A stretch of DNA of 60,240 nt from an uncultured Rubrobacteraceae bacterium (GTDB taxonomy: Bacteria > Actinomycetota > Rubrobacteria > Rubrobacterales > Rubrobacteraceae): the NCBI GenBank assembly GCA_902806095.1, contig CADCVF010000079.1:1-60240 (forward strand), in the 5' to 3' direction. The position numbers and the translations under genes were made by a program. Positions 44,007 to 51,367 of this stretch are shown in pieces. Each line of letters opens with the position of its first letter. Within the stretch, counting starts at the first letter, position 1. The notes beneath the pieces are model-generated. The model was not told the DNA's origin. It ran no database searches and worked only from the letters and a program-made list of their open reading frames with translations.

Positions 44007-44024
44007 ATGGGGGCATGCCCCCAT
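44007..44024. terminator. Perfect 18-bp palindrome after the response regulator
   Basis: ATGGGGGCA and TGCCCCCAT are exact complements. The site is 93 bp after the response-regulator stop and 116 bp before the RTX-like gene, so it is probably a terminator hairpin. The T-run after it is poor (GACTTTGGG). Confidence 0.45.
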
Positions 44025-44139
44025 GACTTTGGGATACCTCCTCCCTTATGGTGCTCTGTGGTACTGATAAAGGGGCGCCGTGAGCCCGGACTCACTACAC
44101 TACTCACCCCGCCCACTTACACGGAAGGCGGGCCTCTTC

Positions 44140-45297
44140 ATGAGACGCACAATCCTGCTACTGGCCACCATTGCCCTGACCCTCGTGGTGGCTGCCGGGG
44201 TGGCACTGGCGGTGAACAAGGTCGGTACCGATGGTCGCGACTTCCTGAAAGGAACTGACGGAGCCGACAACCTTGTGGGCAATGACGACAGCGACAGGAT
44301 CTTCGGTCTGGCCGGTAAAGATAATTTGATAGGCGGGCCGGGAAAGGATGCGGTTTTTGGCGGTAGTGAACGGCTCCCCTCGGGAGGTGACAAGAAGCTG
44401 GTCGGCGGTCCCGACAACGATGTCGTATTCGGCGGCAAAGGCTCAGACATTATCTTGGGCAATGAGGGTAACGACCTCGTGGCAAACGGGCCGAATCGCT
44501 CGACAGACAAGCTTTCCGCAGGAAACGGCAACGACGTGGTCGGCGTCTTCAACGATCCTGCGGGCAAGGACGTGATCGTATGCGGTGGCGGCTTCGACCG
44601 GGTGTTCGCCGATAAGAAGGATTTGGTCGCACCCGACTGCGAGAAGGCGGCCGACAGTGACTCTGAGTTTGGGCAATTGGATGCCTCCATCCCACAGAGC
44701 TTCTGGGATGGTCTGCCTGCTCCCTGGGGCCTTGATCAATACCCGAGCAGGCCTGGTGACTACGCCAGGGCCACGGGCCTGGCCAAAGCTTTCAAGAAGG
44801 CGAATGTCGACCCGCTCGTAGGGGACTGGCGCAGAAACCTAAGGTGCGAGGAGTACGTGCGCAGGATGAAGCAAGCAGGACTTGCCGATATGCTTCCCGA
44901 CAATCCTTGTCAGGGAAAGAAAGTCCGCCAGCACGACCACATCTTCTACGGGGACGGCCGATTCGCTTCGGTGAACGGAAAGGGCGAGTTCGTCGACAAC
45001 GACCACTACATTCTCCCCAACGACCACACCATCGTCTTCCCTGGAAGTGGCTCCGAGTCTTTTCCGCCCGTTACCGCCCACTTCCGCTTCAGCGATCATC
45101 TAAACACCGGGACGTTCGACCTCGTGCTGCCGAAGAACCTGGACGAATGCTCCGAAGGCTGCCAGGGGGCCTATGAGTGGGCCATCTCCGTGTTCTATTC
45201 GGGATTGCCCTGGCATCGGGTGTGCCAAGGGGACCATAGGGACAACAACGTCAACGGCCGCACCGACGAACTCGGCGAGCCGTGCTGGATCTCCTGA
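44140..45297 (+). CDS. Secreted RTX-like calcium-binding protein with unknown C-terminal domain
   Basis: 385 residues from ATG 44140. The signal peptide MRRTILLLATIALTLVVAAG ends at VALA. Residues about 30-190 contain hemolysin-type nonapeptide repeats (GTDGADNLVGNDDSDRIFGL, GGPDNDVVFGGKGSDIILGN, GNGNDVVGVF) that fold as a calcium-bound parallel beta-roll. The remaining 200 residues have no family I know; they carry six Cys, HDHIFYGDGRFASVNGKGEF and HYILPNDHTIVFPGSGSES. The region ends in DNNVNGRTDELGEPCWIS. It is exported and probably surface-associated. A terminator and an octamer repeat follow. Confidence 0.75.
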   Translation: MRRTILLLATIALTLVVAAGVALAVNKVGTDGRDFLKGTDGADNLVGNDDSDRIFGLAGKDNLIGGPGKDAVFGGSERLPSGGDKKLVGGPDNDVVFGGKGSDIILGNEGNDLVANGPNRSTDKLSAGNGNDVVGVFNDPAGKDVIVCGGGFDRVFADKKDLVAPDCEKAADSDSEFGQLDASIPQSFWDGLPAPWGLDQYPSRPGDYARATGLAKAFKKANVDPLVGDWRRNLRCEEYVRRMKQAGLADMLPDNPCQGKKVRQHDHIFYGDGRFASVNGKGEFVDNDHYILPNDHTIVFPGSGSESFPPVTAHFRFSDHLNTGTFDLVLPKNLDECSEGCQGAYEWAISVFYSGLPWHRVCQGDHRDNNVNGRTDELGEPCWIS

Positions 45298-45306
45298 TTC
45301 TTTACA

Positions 45307-45338
45307 CCGTGCCTGAGGCTCGAGTGCCTCAGGCACGG
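45307..45338 (+). terminator. Strong hairpin terminator-like structure
   Basis: Perfect 13-bp arms CCGTGCCTGAGGC and GCCTCAGGCACGG with a 6-nt loop begin 9 bp after the RTX-like gene stop. There is no U-tract, so the termination mode is uncertain. Confidence 0.6.
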
Positions 45339-45340
45339 CG

Positions 45341-45376
45341 AGCATCTCAGCATTTCAGCCAGTCAGCATTTCAGCA
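45341..45376. repeat. Octamer-ladder repeat, copy 6
   Basis: AGCATC, TCAGCATT, TCAGCCAG, TCAGCATT, TCAGCAAG in perfect 8-bp register. It directly follows the hairpin after the RTX-like gene. Confidence 0.8.
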
Positions 45377-45475
45377 AGAACAAGAAACTGACCAACTGGT
45401 GCGACTTGGCTGTGGCCCTCGTACCTTGTAAGCTACTGGGAGGTCAGGCGTTCGGCTAGACAAGGGAGAGGTGCG

Positions 45476-45700
45476 ATGGACAAAAAGTCAGACAGGGACA
45501 TCGAGAAGGTCTACTCGACCTCGGAGTTCGTGGCGAAGCTTAGAAGGCTCGCCGACGCGCTGGAGGCGGGCGAGCGATTCGAGATACAGGTTGCCGGGGA
45601 GAGGGTCTACGTGCCCGCCCGTGCCGAGTTCAACGTCGAGCACGAGCGGGAGGGTGATGAGGAGGAGATCGAGTTCCAACTCAAGTGGTCCCACTCGTAA
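45476..45700 (+). CDS. Amphi-Trp domain protein
   Basis: 74 residues from ATG 45476 behind GGGAGAGGTGCG. The sequence STSEFVAKLRRLADALEAGE then RFEIQVAGERVYVPARAEFN and the end EEEIEFQLKWSHS match the amphi-Trp domain (TIGR04354), small proteins whose name comes from the C-terminal 'E-L-E-I-K-W' strand. They are cytoplasmic with unknown biochemical function, often next to similar short genes. The gene is monocistronic and convergent with the toxin gene. Confidence 0.85.
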   Translation: MDKKSDRDIEKVYSTSEFVAKLRRLADALEAGERFEIQVAGERVYVPARAEFNVEHEREGDEEEIEFQLKWSHS

Positions 45701-45745
45701 GTTCTTCCGTGCCGATCACCGCACCATCGAGGGCCCAGGGGTTTC

Positions 45746-46075
45746 TCAGAGACCGGGAAGTCCGAACAGTCTGGCGAACTCGGCGTAGGCGTCGCCCTCG
45801 TCTCCTGCTGACCTGATACCCACGTACACCACCTCGGCTACCTGCTCACCGTTCTCCAGCGTGAGCAGCCTCCAGATGATCCTGTAACGCCCACTGTGGA
45901 TACCACGGAAACTCTGTAGGGGTCGCCGGAGCGGATACCCCGCGCTCGAAGGCGCGGCCTCGATGGTCGCCATCTTGCGCACCGCCTGCTTCTGGATCTT
46001 GGCCGGGAGTTCTAGCAGGCTCTCAACCCCCGTCCTGCTGACTACAAGCTTCCGTCTAGGGTTCGTACCCTTCAA
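45746..46075 (-). CDS. RelE/ParE-family toxin (second module)
   Basis: 109 residues. The core KLVVSRTGVESLLELPAKIQKQAV, then YPLRRPLQSFRGIHSGRYRI and IWRLLTLENGEQVAEVVYVG, is the RelE/ParE fold with the conserved Arg-Tyr-Arg-I strand. It has a longer C-terminal tail (IRSAGDEGDAYAEFARLFGL) than the first module's toxin. It starts 20 bp inside the end of its antitoxin gene, which is upstream on the same strand. It is probably an mRNA interferase or gyrase-type poison held in check by the antitoxin. Confidence 0.82.
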   Translation of the reverse strand: MKGTNPRRKLVVSRTGVESLLELPAKIQKQAVRKMATIEAAPSSAGYPLRRPLQSFRGIHSGRYRIIWRLLTLENGEQVAEVVYVGIRSAGDEGDAYAEFARLFGLPGL

Positions 46076-46385
46076 CGTCGTCTACCTCCGGGATCATACC
46101 CTCGACCTCGGAGATCGAGTAGGTTCGCGCCTGATCCCCGCCGGACGATGTCCTCAAGGCATCCATCGCCCGCTCGTCGTCCAGGATCTTCATGGTCTCA
46201 GCCTCCCCGACCAGTTCGAGGTAGGCATCCTGAAGCCGGCGGAACGCGTCGGCGTTGATCACGAGGGCCTCACGGCCCTTCGTTCCCTTGATGATGAACG
46301 TGCGCCCCTTCTCGACCTCCTCGAGGACGTGGGCCATCTCGCTCCTAGCCTCGGCCACGCCGAGCACCTTAGGGAGCTTCAACAT
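46056..46385 (-). CDS. Phd/YefM-family antitoxin (second module)
   Basis: 109 residues. The N-terminal DNA-binding part is VLGVAEARSEMAHVLEEVEK, GRTFIIKGTKGREALVINAD, typical of Phd/YefM. The C-terminal tail is acidic and disordered (ARTYSISEVEGMIPEVDDVE) and would cover the toxin. It starts at ATG 46385 and overlaps the toxin gene by 20 bp. A 16-bp perfect palindrome 134 bp upstream is a good autoregulatory site. Confidence 0.85.
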   Translation of the reverse strand: MLKLPKVLGVAEARSEMAHVLEEVEKGRTFIIKGTKGREALVINADAFRRLQDAYLELVGEAETMKILDDERAMDALRTSSGGDQARTYSISEVEGMIPEVDDVEGYEP

Positions 46386-46518
46386 ATGCGGCTCCTTTCC
46401 GCGCCGATGCCTCGATTGACCGCCGAGTGAGCGTAGCCCCGATCAAACCCCCGGGTTGGGTAGTGCGCTCGGCTAGACGCACGTCTCGGTTAACCGTTCG
46501 AGTAGACGTACTTATATT

Positions 46519-46534
46519 GTACATAATTATGTAC
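46519..46534. promoter_or_regulatory. 16-bp palindrome, probable antitoxin operator
   Basis: GTACATAA followed by TTATGTAC is perfectly symmetrical in an otherwise GC-rich region. On the minus strand a TATAAG-like -10 lies beside it (within 46508-46518), pointing at the antitoxin gene. The 46386-46790 stretch otherwise holds no gene that I can support. Confidence 0.5.
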
Positions 46535-46790
46535 GTACTGCAAGGCGCACCCGAAATCATAACTTCCGTGAACATCTGGTACAGCAAGCACAAGGACCCC
46601 AGAAGGGAACAACTTCTCTTGGCTTGTGGCGACATCCGTGGTGCCTGCCTGGAGGAGTTCGGCGGTAACGGCTCGTTATCTTCGGGACGAGGAGCTTAGG
46701 AAAGGTTAGCCCTTCTTAACCGGCCGTTGCCCGATCTGTTACGCCCGTCCGCTACAGTGCCCTCCAGGCTACGGACGGGAGGTATCTTCT

Positions 46791-48404
46791 GTGGGAGAGA
46801 GGACGAGGCTTGGACTCGGGGTAATCGGGGTCGCGTTGGCGCTTGGTGGGTTGGGAGACCTCCTGCTGCGCGCTACGCCGTGGGGGATCAACTTCCTCAT
46901 GTGGGTAACGGCCCTTGTCGGCCTGGGCGTCTTGCTCGCGAAGTGGGGGCGCGTGGGTAGCGGAGGAGAGGGAAAGTGGCTGGTCTTCGTTGCGGTCGTC
47001 TTCGCCGCCGGGGTCGTTCTGCGTGATTCTCCCGTGGTTGTGCTCCTCGATGTTCTAGGGGTTCTGATCTCGCTCTCCCTTGCCGTGTGGCTTGGACGAA
47101 GCGGAAGTCTGCGGCGCGCCGGTATCTGGGACTACATTCTGGGTGGGGTCTACACCGGCGCCCTCACCTCCGCTGGACCGCTACCTGTGAGCATAGTCGA
47201 CATAGAATGGCGCGAAGCAGTGCGCGGACGGCGGAAGGGGCAGGCGTTGGCGGTGTCGCGGGGCGTCTTACTCGCTGCCCCGCTCTTGCTACTTTTCGGC
47301 ACGCTCCTTGTGGCTGCCGACGCCATCTTCGAAAGGCTCGTGCTCGACATCTTCGGCTTCGACCTCGCCGAGGTCTTCTCGCACCTCTTCCTCACTTGTT
47401 TTTTCGCCTGGATCACGGCTGGCCTGCTCTGGGCCGGGCTGATGGCGCGCGTCCCCGAGAACTTCGCGATCCCACGTCCTAGAGTACTCTCGCTCGGCAT
47501 CGTCGAGGTAGGGATAGTGCTCGGTCTCCTCGACCTCATGTTCCTTACCTTCGTGGTGATCCAGGTCCGCTACCTGTTCGGCGGCGCGGGACGCGTGGCC
47601 GCCACCGCTGTCCTGACCTACGCCGAGTACGCCCGCCGCGGATTCTTCGAGCTGGTCACCGTAACCGCACTCGCGCTCCCCCTCTTGCTCATCGCCCACT
47701 GGTTGCTCAGGACCGAGAACCGCGCCCACGAGCGACTGTTCAAGGCGCTGGCCGGGATCATGGTCGGCCTGCTCTTCATCGTGGTCGCCTCCGCGCTGCA
47801 GCGGATGTACCTCTACCAACAAGAGTTCGGCCTGACCGAGTTGCGCCTCTACACTTCTGTGTTCATGCTCTGGATCTCCACCGTCCTCATCTGGTTCATC
47901 CTTACCGTACTGCGCGACAGACGCGACCGCTTCGCGTTCGGAGCCCTCGTCGCCGGCTTCGCCGCCATCTTCGCGATCAACGCCATGAACCCCGATGCCT
48001 TCATAGCAAGCACCAACATAGAGCGCATGGAAGAAGGAAAACGTTTCGACGCCTACTATCTGATCACCCTGAGCGCCGACGCCGTGCCCGTGCTCGTCGA
48101 ATCTCTCCCCGAGATAGGCGATAACCGCCTGTGGAAAGACCACACTGTAGAGCAGGAGCTTGTATATCGCTGGGACACGAGAAAGGCAGACTGGCGCACG
48201 TGGAACCTGGGCCGATCGAGAGCCCGCCAGTCGGTCAAGAGCTACCTCGAAGAGCAGTCCGGACGAGCACTAGTGATGTCCGGCGCTGCCGCGCAGCACC
48301 CAGATAGGGCGTTTATGCACCCTCCCGACCGAGTTATCCACAAGATGTTGTGGATAAGATACCCAAATCGGGGGATAAGTGAATCAAGTGTAACAAGCGG
48401 TTAA
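46791..48404 (+). CDS. DUF4173 family membrane protein
   Basis: 537 residues from GTG 46791 with GGGAGG upstream. About 11-12 membrane helices: LGVIGVALALGGLGDLLLRA, FLMWVTALVGLGVLLAKWG, FAAGVVLRDSPVVVLLDVLG, then GVLLAAPLLLLFGTLLVAAD, DAIFERLVLDIFGFDL, and later LTYAEYARRGFFELVTVTAL and MYLYQQEFGLTELRLYTSVF. The last two blocks are diagnostic of DUF4173. The C-terminal 100 residues after NAMNPDAFIASTNIERMEEG form a globular tail. The function is unknown. Two consensus DnaA boxes lie inside its last codons. Confidence 0.85.
   Translation: MGERTRLGLGVIGVALALGGLGDLLLRATPWGINFLMWVTALVGLGVLLAKWGRVGSGGEGKWLVFVAVVFAAGVVLRDSPVVVLLDVLGVLISLSLAVWLGRSGSLRRAGIWDYILGGVYTGALTSAGPLPVSIVDIEWREAVRGRRKGQALAVSRGVLLAAPLLLLFGTLLVAADAIFERLVLDIFGFDLAEVFSHLFLTCFFAWITAGLLWAGLMARVPENFAIPRPRVLSLGIVEVGIVLGLLDLMFLTFVVIQVRYLFGGAGRVAATAVLTYAEYARRGFFELVTVTALALPLLLIAHWLLRTENRAHERLFKALAGIMVGLLFIVVASALQRMYLYQQEFGLTELRLYTSVFMLWISTVLIWFILTVLRDRRDRFAFGALVAGFAAIFAINAMNPDAFIASTNIERMEEGKRFDAYYLITLSADAVPVLVESLPEIGDNRLWKDHTVEQELVYRWDTRKADWRTWNLGRSRARQSVKSYLEEQSGRALVMSGAAAQHPDRAFMHPPDRVIHKMLWIRYPNRGISESSVTSG
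48334..48357. promoter_or_regulatory. Pair of inverted DnaA-box consensus sites
   Basis: TTATCCACA (48334-48342) and TGTGGATAA (48349-48357) are both perfect matches to the DnaA box TTATNCACA, in inverted orientation 6 bp apart, and could also form a 9-bp hairpin. A near-match TTATGCACC is at 48313-48321. They sit inside the C-terminal codons of the DUF4173 gene. Confidence 0.5.
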
Positions 48405-48532
48405 CTCGAGGCATCAGGTTTCAGGGGTCGGGATTTTTCGGAGTTGAAGTGCTGCCGTGCTACGCATGTGGAAAAGAGTCGTCCAGACTATACAATTAGT
48501 CCGTCTAAGGGATGCCGACAAGAGGTGAAAGA

Positions 48533-48835
48533 GTGATAACCGAGGAGCGCGTACAGGACCAGTTGCGGAACGTTATAGACCCTGAGATCGGGATGGACCT
48601 CGTGGAGCTAGGCCTGATCTACGACGTCGGCGTGCATGATGAGGGCCGCCACGTCGATGTCACCTTCAGCCTCACCAGCCCCATGTGCCCTGTTGGGGAT
48701 ATGATCCAGGAGCAGGTCGAGACCGAGGCGCTCTCCATAGAGGGGGTCGAGACCGTGAACGCCCAGCTCACGTTCGATCCAATGTGGAGCCCGGAGATGA
48801 TGAGCCCCGCCGCCAAGCTGTTCTTCGGCCGGTAA
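48533..48835 (+). CDS. MIP18/SufT-like metal-sulfur cluster assembly factor
   Basis: 100 residues from GTG 48533 (VITEERVQDQLRNVIDPEIG) behind AGAGGTG; ATG 48512 is seven codons longer. The DUF59/MIP18 fold is clear: DPEIGMDLVELGLIYDVGVH, then VDVTFSLTSPMCPVGDMIQ with the conserved Cys, and FDPMWSPEMMSPAAKLFFG. These proteins help mature Fe-S proteins. The 'PMWSP..MSPAAK' ending is typical of the stand-alone actinobacterial and archaeal SufT type. No suf genes are nearby. Confidence 0.9.
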   Translation: MITEERVQDQLRNVIDPEIGMDLVELGLIYDVGVHDEGRHVDVTFSLTSPMCPVGDMIQEQVETEALSIEGVETVNAQLTFDPMWSPEMMSPAAKLFFGR

Positions 48836-48858
48836 GCACGGTAGCCTGGCCGACTACA

Positions 48859-48901
48859 CAGTCCCGGTGAAACCCGAGAGGGAGGATACAGGCCGGGACT
48901 G
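48859..48901 (+). other. Unassigned structured element downstream of sufT-like gene
   Basis: CAGTCCCGG (48859-48867) pairs perfectly with CCGGGACTG (48893-48901), and inside is a small CCC-GAGA-GGG hairpin with a GNRA tetraloop and the unpaired AGGATACAGG. It could be a terminator or a small structured RNA. I could not match it to a known riboswitch class. Confidence 0.4.
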
Positions 48902-48945
48902 CCCAGCGTCTCGGCTCAACTCCCGGTAAGGGACCATCTCCGAGG

Positions 48946-49212
48946 TCAAGTAGGCTGCAACCCCGTTAGAGGGTTCCGGTCTCGCTGTAGCTCATCGGTC
49001 ATATACAGAAGATCCTCCCAAGCCTCACGTTCGATGGCCTCCTCGGTCATGCCCCTGGCGCTGAAGCGCGCCACAATGGTATCGTCAGAGCGCCGGAGCG
49101 CGGGCGCGTCAGGGTCGCTACTAAGATCCAAGCGGTAGCCTTCGGGCGGCTTCGGTGGTCTCCATGTTCCTCCCACACAATTGCCTACGTAGCCAGAGGG
49201 CGTCCGGAGCAC
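48946..49212 (-). CDS. Small hypothetical protein
   Basis: 88 residues, not recognised. The central part, WRPPKPPEGYRLDLSSDPDA, PALRRSDDTIVARFSARGMT and EEAIEREAWEDLLYM, is compositionally a real protein with an acidic helical end. It has no signal, membrane segment or Cys motif. The start at 49212 is uncertain because the N-terminal residues (MLRTPSGYVGNCVGG) look less protein-like; a later start is possible. It is isolated on the minus strand. Confidence 0.5.
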   Translation of the reverse strand: MLRTPSGYVGNCVGGTWRPPKPPEGYRLDLSSDPDAPALRRSDDTIVARFSARGMTEEAIEREAWEDLLYMTDELQRDRNPLTGLQPT

Positions 49213-49388
49213 CCCGAGCAGACATCAGCCTTTCTTCATACGCTGTAAATTTACAACGTAAAGACAGGGGTCTGCAGTTTAGCTGCTCAAGGGTTTCACA
49301 GCGGTTTTTCGGTAGCGTTGTAGGACAAGTCTGCAACCTGGCAGGTCGCTACTGGTAAGCGATTCGAAGCTCCCGCCGCGTAGAGGAT

Positions 49389-49404
49389 TCCCGCTTGCGC
49401 GGGA
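49389..49404. repeat. Short REP-like palindrome
   Basis: TCCCGC and GCGGGA arms with TTGC loop, preceded by GGAT and followed by GTAACA. It is of the 'GGATTCCCGC...GCGGGAATGACA' type of small interspersed palindromes common in many bacterial genomes. Confidence 0.4.
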
Positions 49405-49435
49405 GTAACAAAGTCCCATCATGCCGGAAGCAAGT

Positions 49436-49467
49436 GGGTAGGAGCCGCGCTCGCGCGGCTCCTACCC
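49436..49467. terminator. Very strong hairpin in the 49213-49530 gap
   Basis: 14-bp perfect arms GGGTAGGAGCCGCG and CGCGGCTCCTACCC with a CTCG loop. It lies 64 bp beyond the end of the DUF4239 gene on its 3' side. It may be a terminator or an interspersed repeat; the loop and arms carry no U-tract. Confidence 0.5.
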
Positions 49468-49501
49468 TGCGGAAGGGATTCTCCGGAATTCGCAATGACA
49501 A

Positions 49502-49535
49502 GCTGAAGTGCTGACTTGCTGAAATGCTGACTAGC
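49502..49535. repeat. Octamer-ladder repeat, copy 7
   Basis: GCTGAAGT, GCTGACTT, GCTGAAAT, GCTGACTA in exact 8-bp register. The TAG stop codon of the DUF4239 gene (49531-49533 on the minus strand) lies within the last unit. Confidence 0.85.
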
Positions 49536-50340
49536 TATGCTTGAGGTCGCTAAGGTCGCTGGTTTCGAATCTCTCCAGTACTAGCTCGAAGGCTTCTGTG
49601 CCGATGCGGGCACCGCCGGAGAAGGGATATTCTATGGCGCCGATGGTAAACAGTACCAGCCCGATCACCGCTGCCAGGGTGAGGACCATCAGCCTGTGCG
49701 CCCACGTGTTCTCCAGGCCGAACAGGTAGGTGAAGCTCACCGCCGCTATCCCCCCGAAGATCAGGACGGCCCAGAGGACCGCGGGGATGCCCTCTTCGGC
49801 TGCGACCAGGCGCATCCTCCTTGCGTCGGCGAGTCTCTGGACCTGATCCAGTCCTTCTGCGTAGAGTTGCTCATCAGCCTTGGTGTGTGGCTCGATCTCC
49901 TGCACGCTCGCCCGGATATCATCGATGAGGCCCCACCCACGTGAAGTCTCTTGAGAACTCTTCAGGGAAGGCGTTCGCCCCTGCTGCATTAGGGGCCACC
50001 CTACGTTGACCACCTCTTCTACGTAGGATCGGCACAACTCCTGGAGCTCTCGCCCTTCGGGTTCAGGGAGCTGATGAGCGAGCCAGAAGATCTCGGCCAC
50101 GGCGTTGGCCTCTTGCTCGACCGTTTCACTAGCCGCCCTGTACTCCTCCCACACGGCGATGACCACGAGCGCCAGCAGCACGGCGTAGATCACCCCCAGC
50201 GCCGCGTAGATGAAGCCGGCCACGTCGTTGTGTGGCTGGCGCGAGTCGGCGGGCACGAGGCGCTGCACCAACTCGAGCCCGGCGAGCGCGACGAGGCATA
50301 TCCCGCCGATCACAAGTACGCCAAAAACTACAGTGAGCAG
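49531..50340 (-). CDS. DUF4239 (bestrophin-like) membrane protein
   Basis: About 269 residues. Two N-terminal helices (LTVVFGVLVIGGICLVALAG and AGFIYAALGVIYAVLLALVV) and a long helical cytoplasmic or extracytoplasmic middle (AASETVEQEANAVAEIFWLA, HQLPEPEGRELQELCRSYVE) precede two more helices (VLWAVLIFGGIAAVSFTYLF, LMVLTLAAVIGLVLFTIGAI). This is the DUF4239 pattern, function unknown. The first helix extends upstream of GTG 50313, and GGGGGAGG at the right distance points to a CTG start at 50340. The stop codon is inside an octamer repeat. Confidence 0.78.
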   Translation of the reverse strand: MLTVVFGVLVIGGICLVALAGLELVQRLVPADSRQPHNDVAGFIYAALGVIYAVLLALVVIAVWEEYRAASETVEQEANAVAEIFWLAHQLPEPEGRELQELCRSYVEEVVNVGWPLMQQGRTPSLKSSQETSRGWGLIDDIRASVQEIEPHTKADEQLYAEGLDQVQRLADARRMRLVAAEEGIPAVLWAVLIFGGIAAVSFTYLFGLENTWAHRLMVLTLAAVIGLVLFTIGAIEYPFSGGARIGTEAFELVLERFETSDLSDLKHS

Positions 50341-50611
50341 TAGAGGACCTCCCCCTTCGTGTCATGAGCGGAACAAGGATGATACCTACAGGCGCAACCT
50401 GAGTCCAGTAACTTCACAGGTGCCAGTCTGGGGCCATACGGACTTCCGGCGGCATTCTTTCTTCCAAGGTCCTGTGCCTCGTCCCGCGTCCAGGTGTCTG
50501 ACCTGCTGCGTTGGAGGCTCGGCTTACTCTGATGGCAGGTCTGACTGTGTTTTGCGAACGTTTGCGTCTGCACGTGTGGCCCCACGTGATGTGCGGCTCT
50601 ATGATGCGTGC

Positions 50612-51367
50612 ATGGGTATCAGGGGCATTATGTTGGATCTCGACGGAACCCTATTCGTTGGAGGAGAGCCCGTAGCCGGAGCGAGGGAGGCGGTGGAGGC
50701 TCTGAAGGCTTCGGGGCTTGTGGTCCGGTACGTGACGAACACGACCAGGATGCCGCGCCGCGCGGTGGTCGAGAGGATGAAGGCACTCGGGTTCGTGACC
50801 GAGGAGGGCGAGGTCTTCACACCGGCGTGGATGGCCTCGCGCCTGATCGGGGGCAGAAGCTGTCTCGCCCTGGTGGACGAGTCCCTACACGAGGACCTCG
50901 GTGGCGCGCGGCTCACCGAAGATTCCCCCGAGTTCGTCCTCGTCGGAGACCTGGGAGAAGGCTTTACCTACGCGCGTCTCGACGCCGCATTTCGATGCAT
51001 CATGGAAGGGGCTGATCTCGTGGCGCTGCAGAAGAACCGCTACTGGCAGAATAGGGGCGGGCTCTCTCTGGATGCCGGGCCTTTCGTCGCGGCCCTCGAG
51101 TATGCGAGTGGGAAAAAGGCCGTAGTCGTCGGCAAACCAGAGGAGAGCTTCTTCCGGATCGCGCTGGAAGATATGGGCCTTCAGGCCGACGAAGTAGCCA
51201 TGGTCGGTGACGATGCGGAGGCGGATGTGGCAGGCGCGAAGAAGGCCGGGCTCTCGGGAATACAGGTCAGGACTGGAAAATGGCGACCCGGTGGCGATGT
51301 GGGCGAAGCGGATATCGTACTCGACAGTGTCGCTGCTCTACCCAGGGCTCTGGAAGGAGAGAGATGA
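50612..51367 (+). CDS. HAD-superfamily IIA hydrolase (phosphatase)
   Basis: 251 residues from ATG 50612 (MGIRGIMLDLDGTLFVGGEP). The HAD motifs are complete: the nucleophile Asp in LDLDGTLF, motif II VTNTTRMPRR, the Lys in VVGKPEESFFRIAL, and the acidic motif IV MVGDDAEADVAGAKKAGLSG. The IIA cap sits in the middle. The group includes phospholysine/PPi phosphatase (LHPP-like) and NagD-like enzymes. The substrate here is unknown. The stop overlaps the yjbQ start by 4 bp, so they are coupled. A CTG start is not needed here. Confidence 0.9.
   Translation: MGIRGIMLDLDGTLFVGGEPVAGAREAVEALKASGLVVRYVTNTTRMPRRAVVERMKALGFVTEEGEVFTPAWMASRLIGGRSCLALVDESLHEDLGGARLTEDSPEFVLVGDLGEGFTYARLDAAFRCIMEGADLVALQKNRYWQNRGGLSLDAGPFVAALEYASGKKAVVVGKPEESFFRIALEDMGLQADEVAMVGDDAEADVAGAKKAGLSGIQVRTGKWRPGGDVGEADIVLDSVAALPRALEGER

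Noticed and set aside
46427-46699. Plus-strand frame in the antitoxin upstream region
   Set aside because: Crosses the palindrome and an AT-rich promoter; the residues have no protein-like pattern.
50129-50365. Minus-strand ATG frame covering the start of the DUF4239 gene
   Set aside because: It has an ATG near the ribosome site, but the translation is Arg/Ala-rich and loses the membrane helices seen in the other frame.
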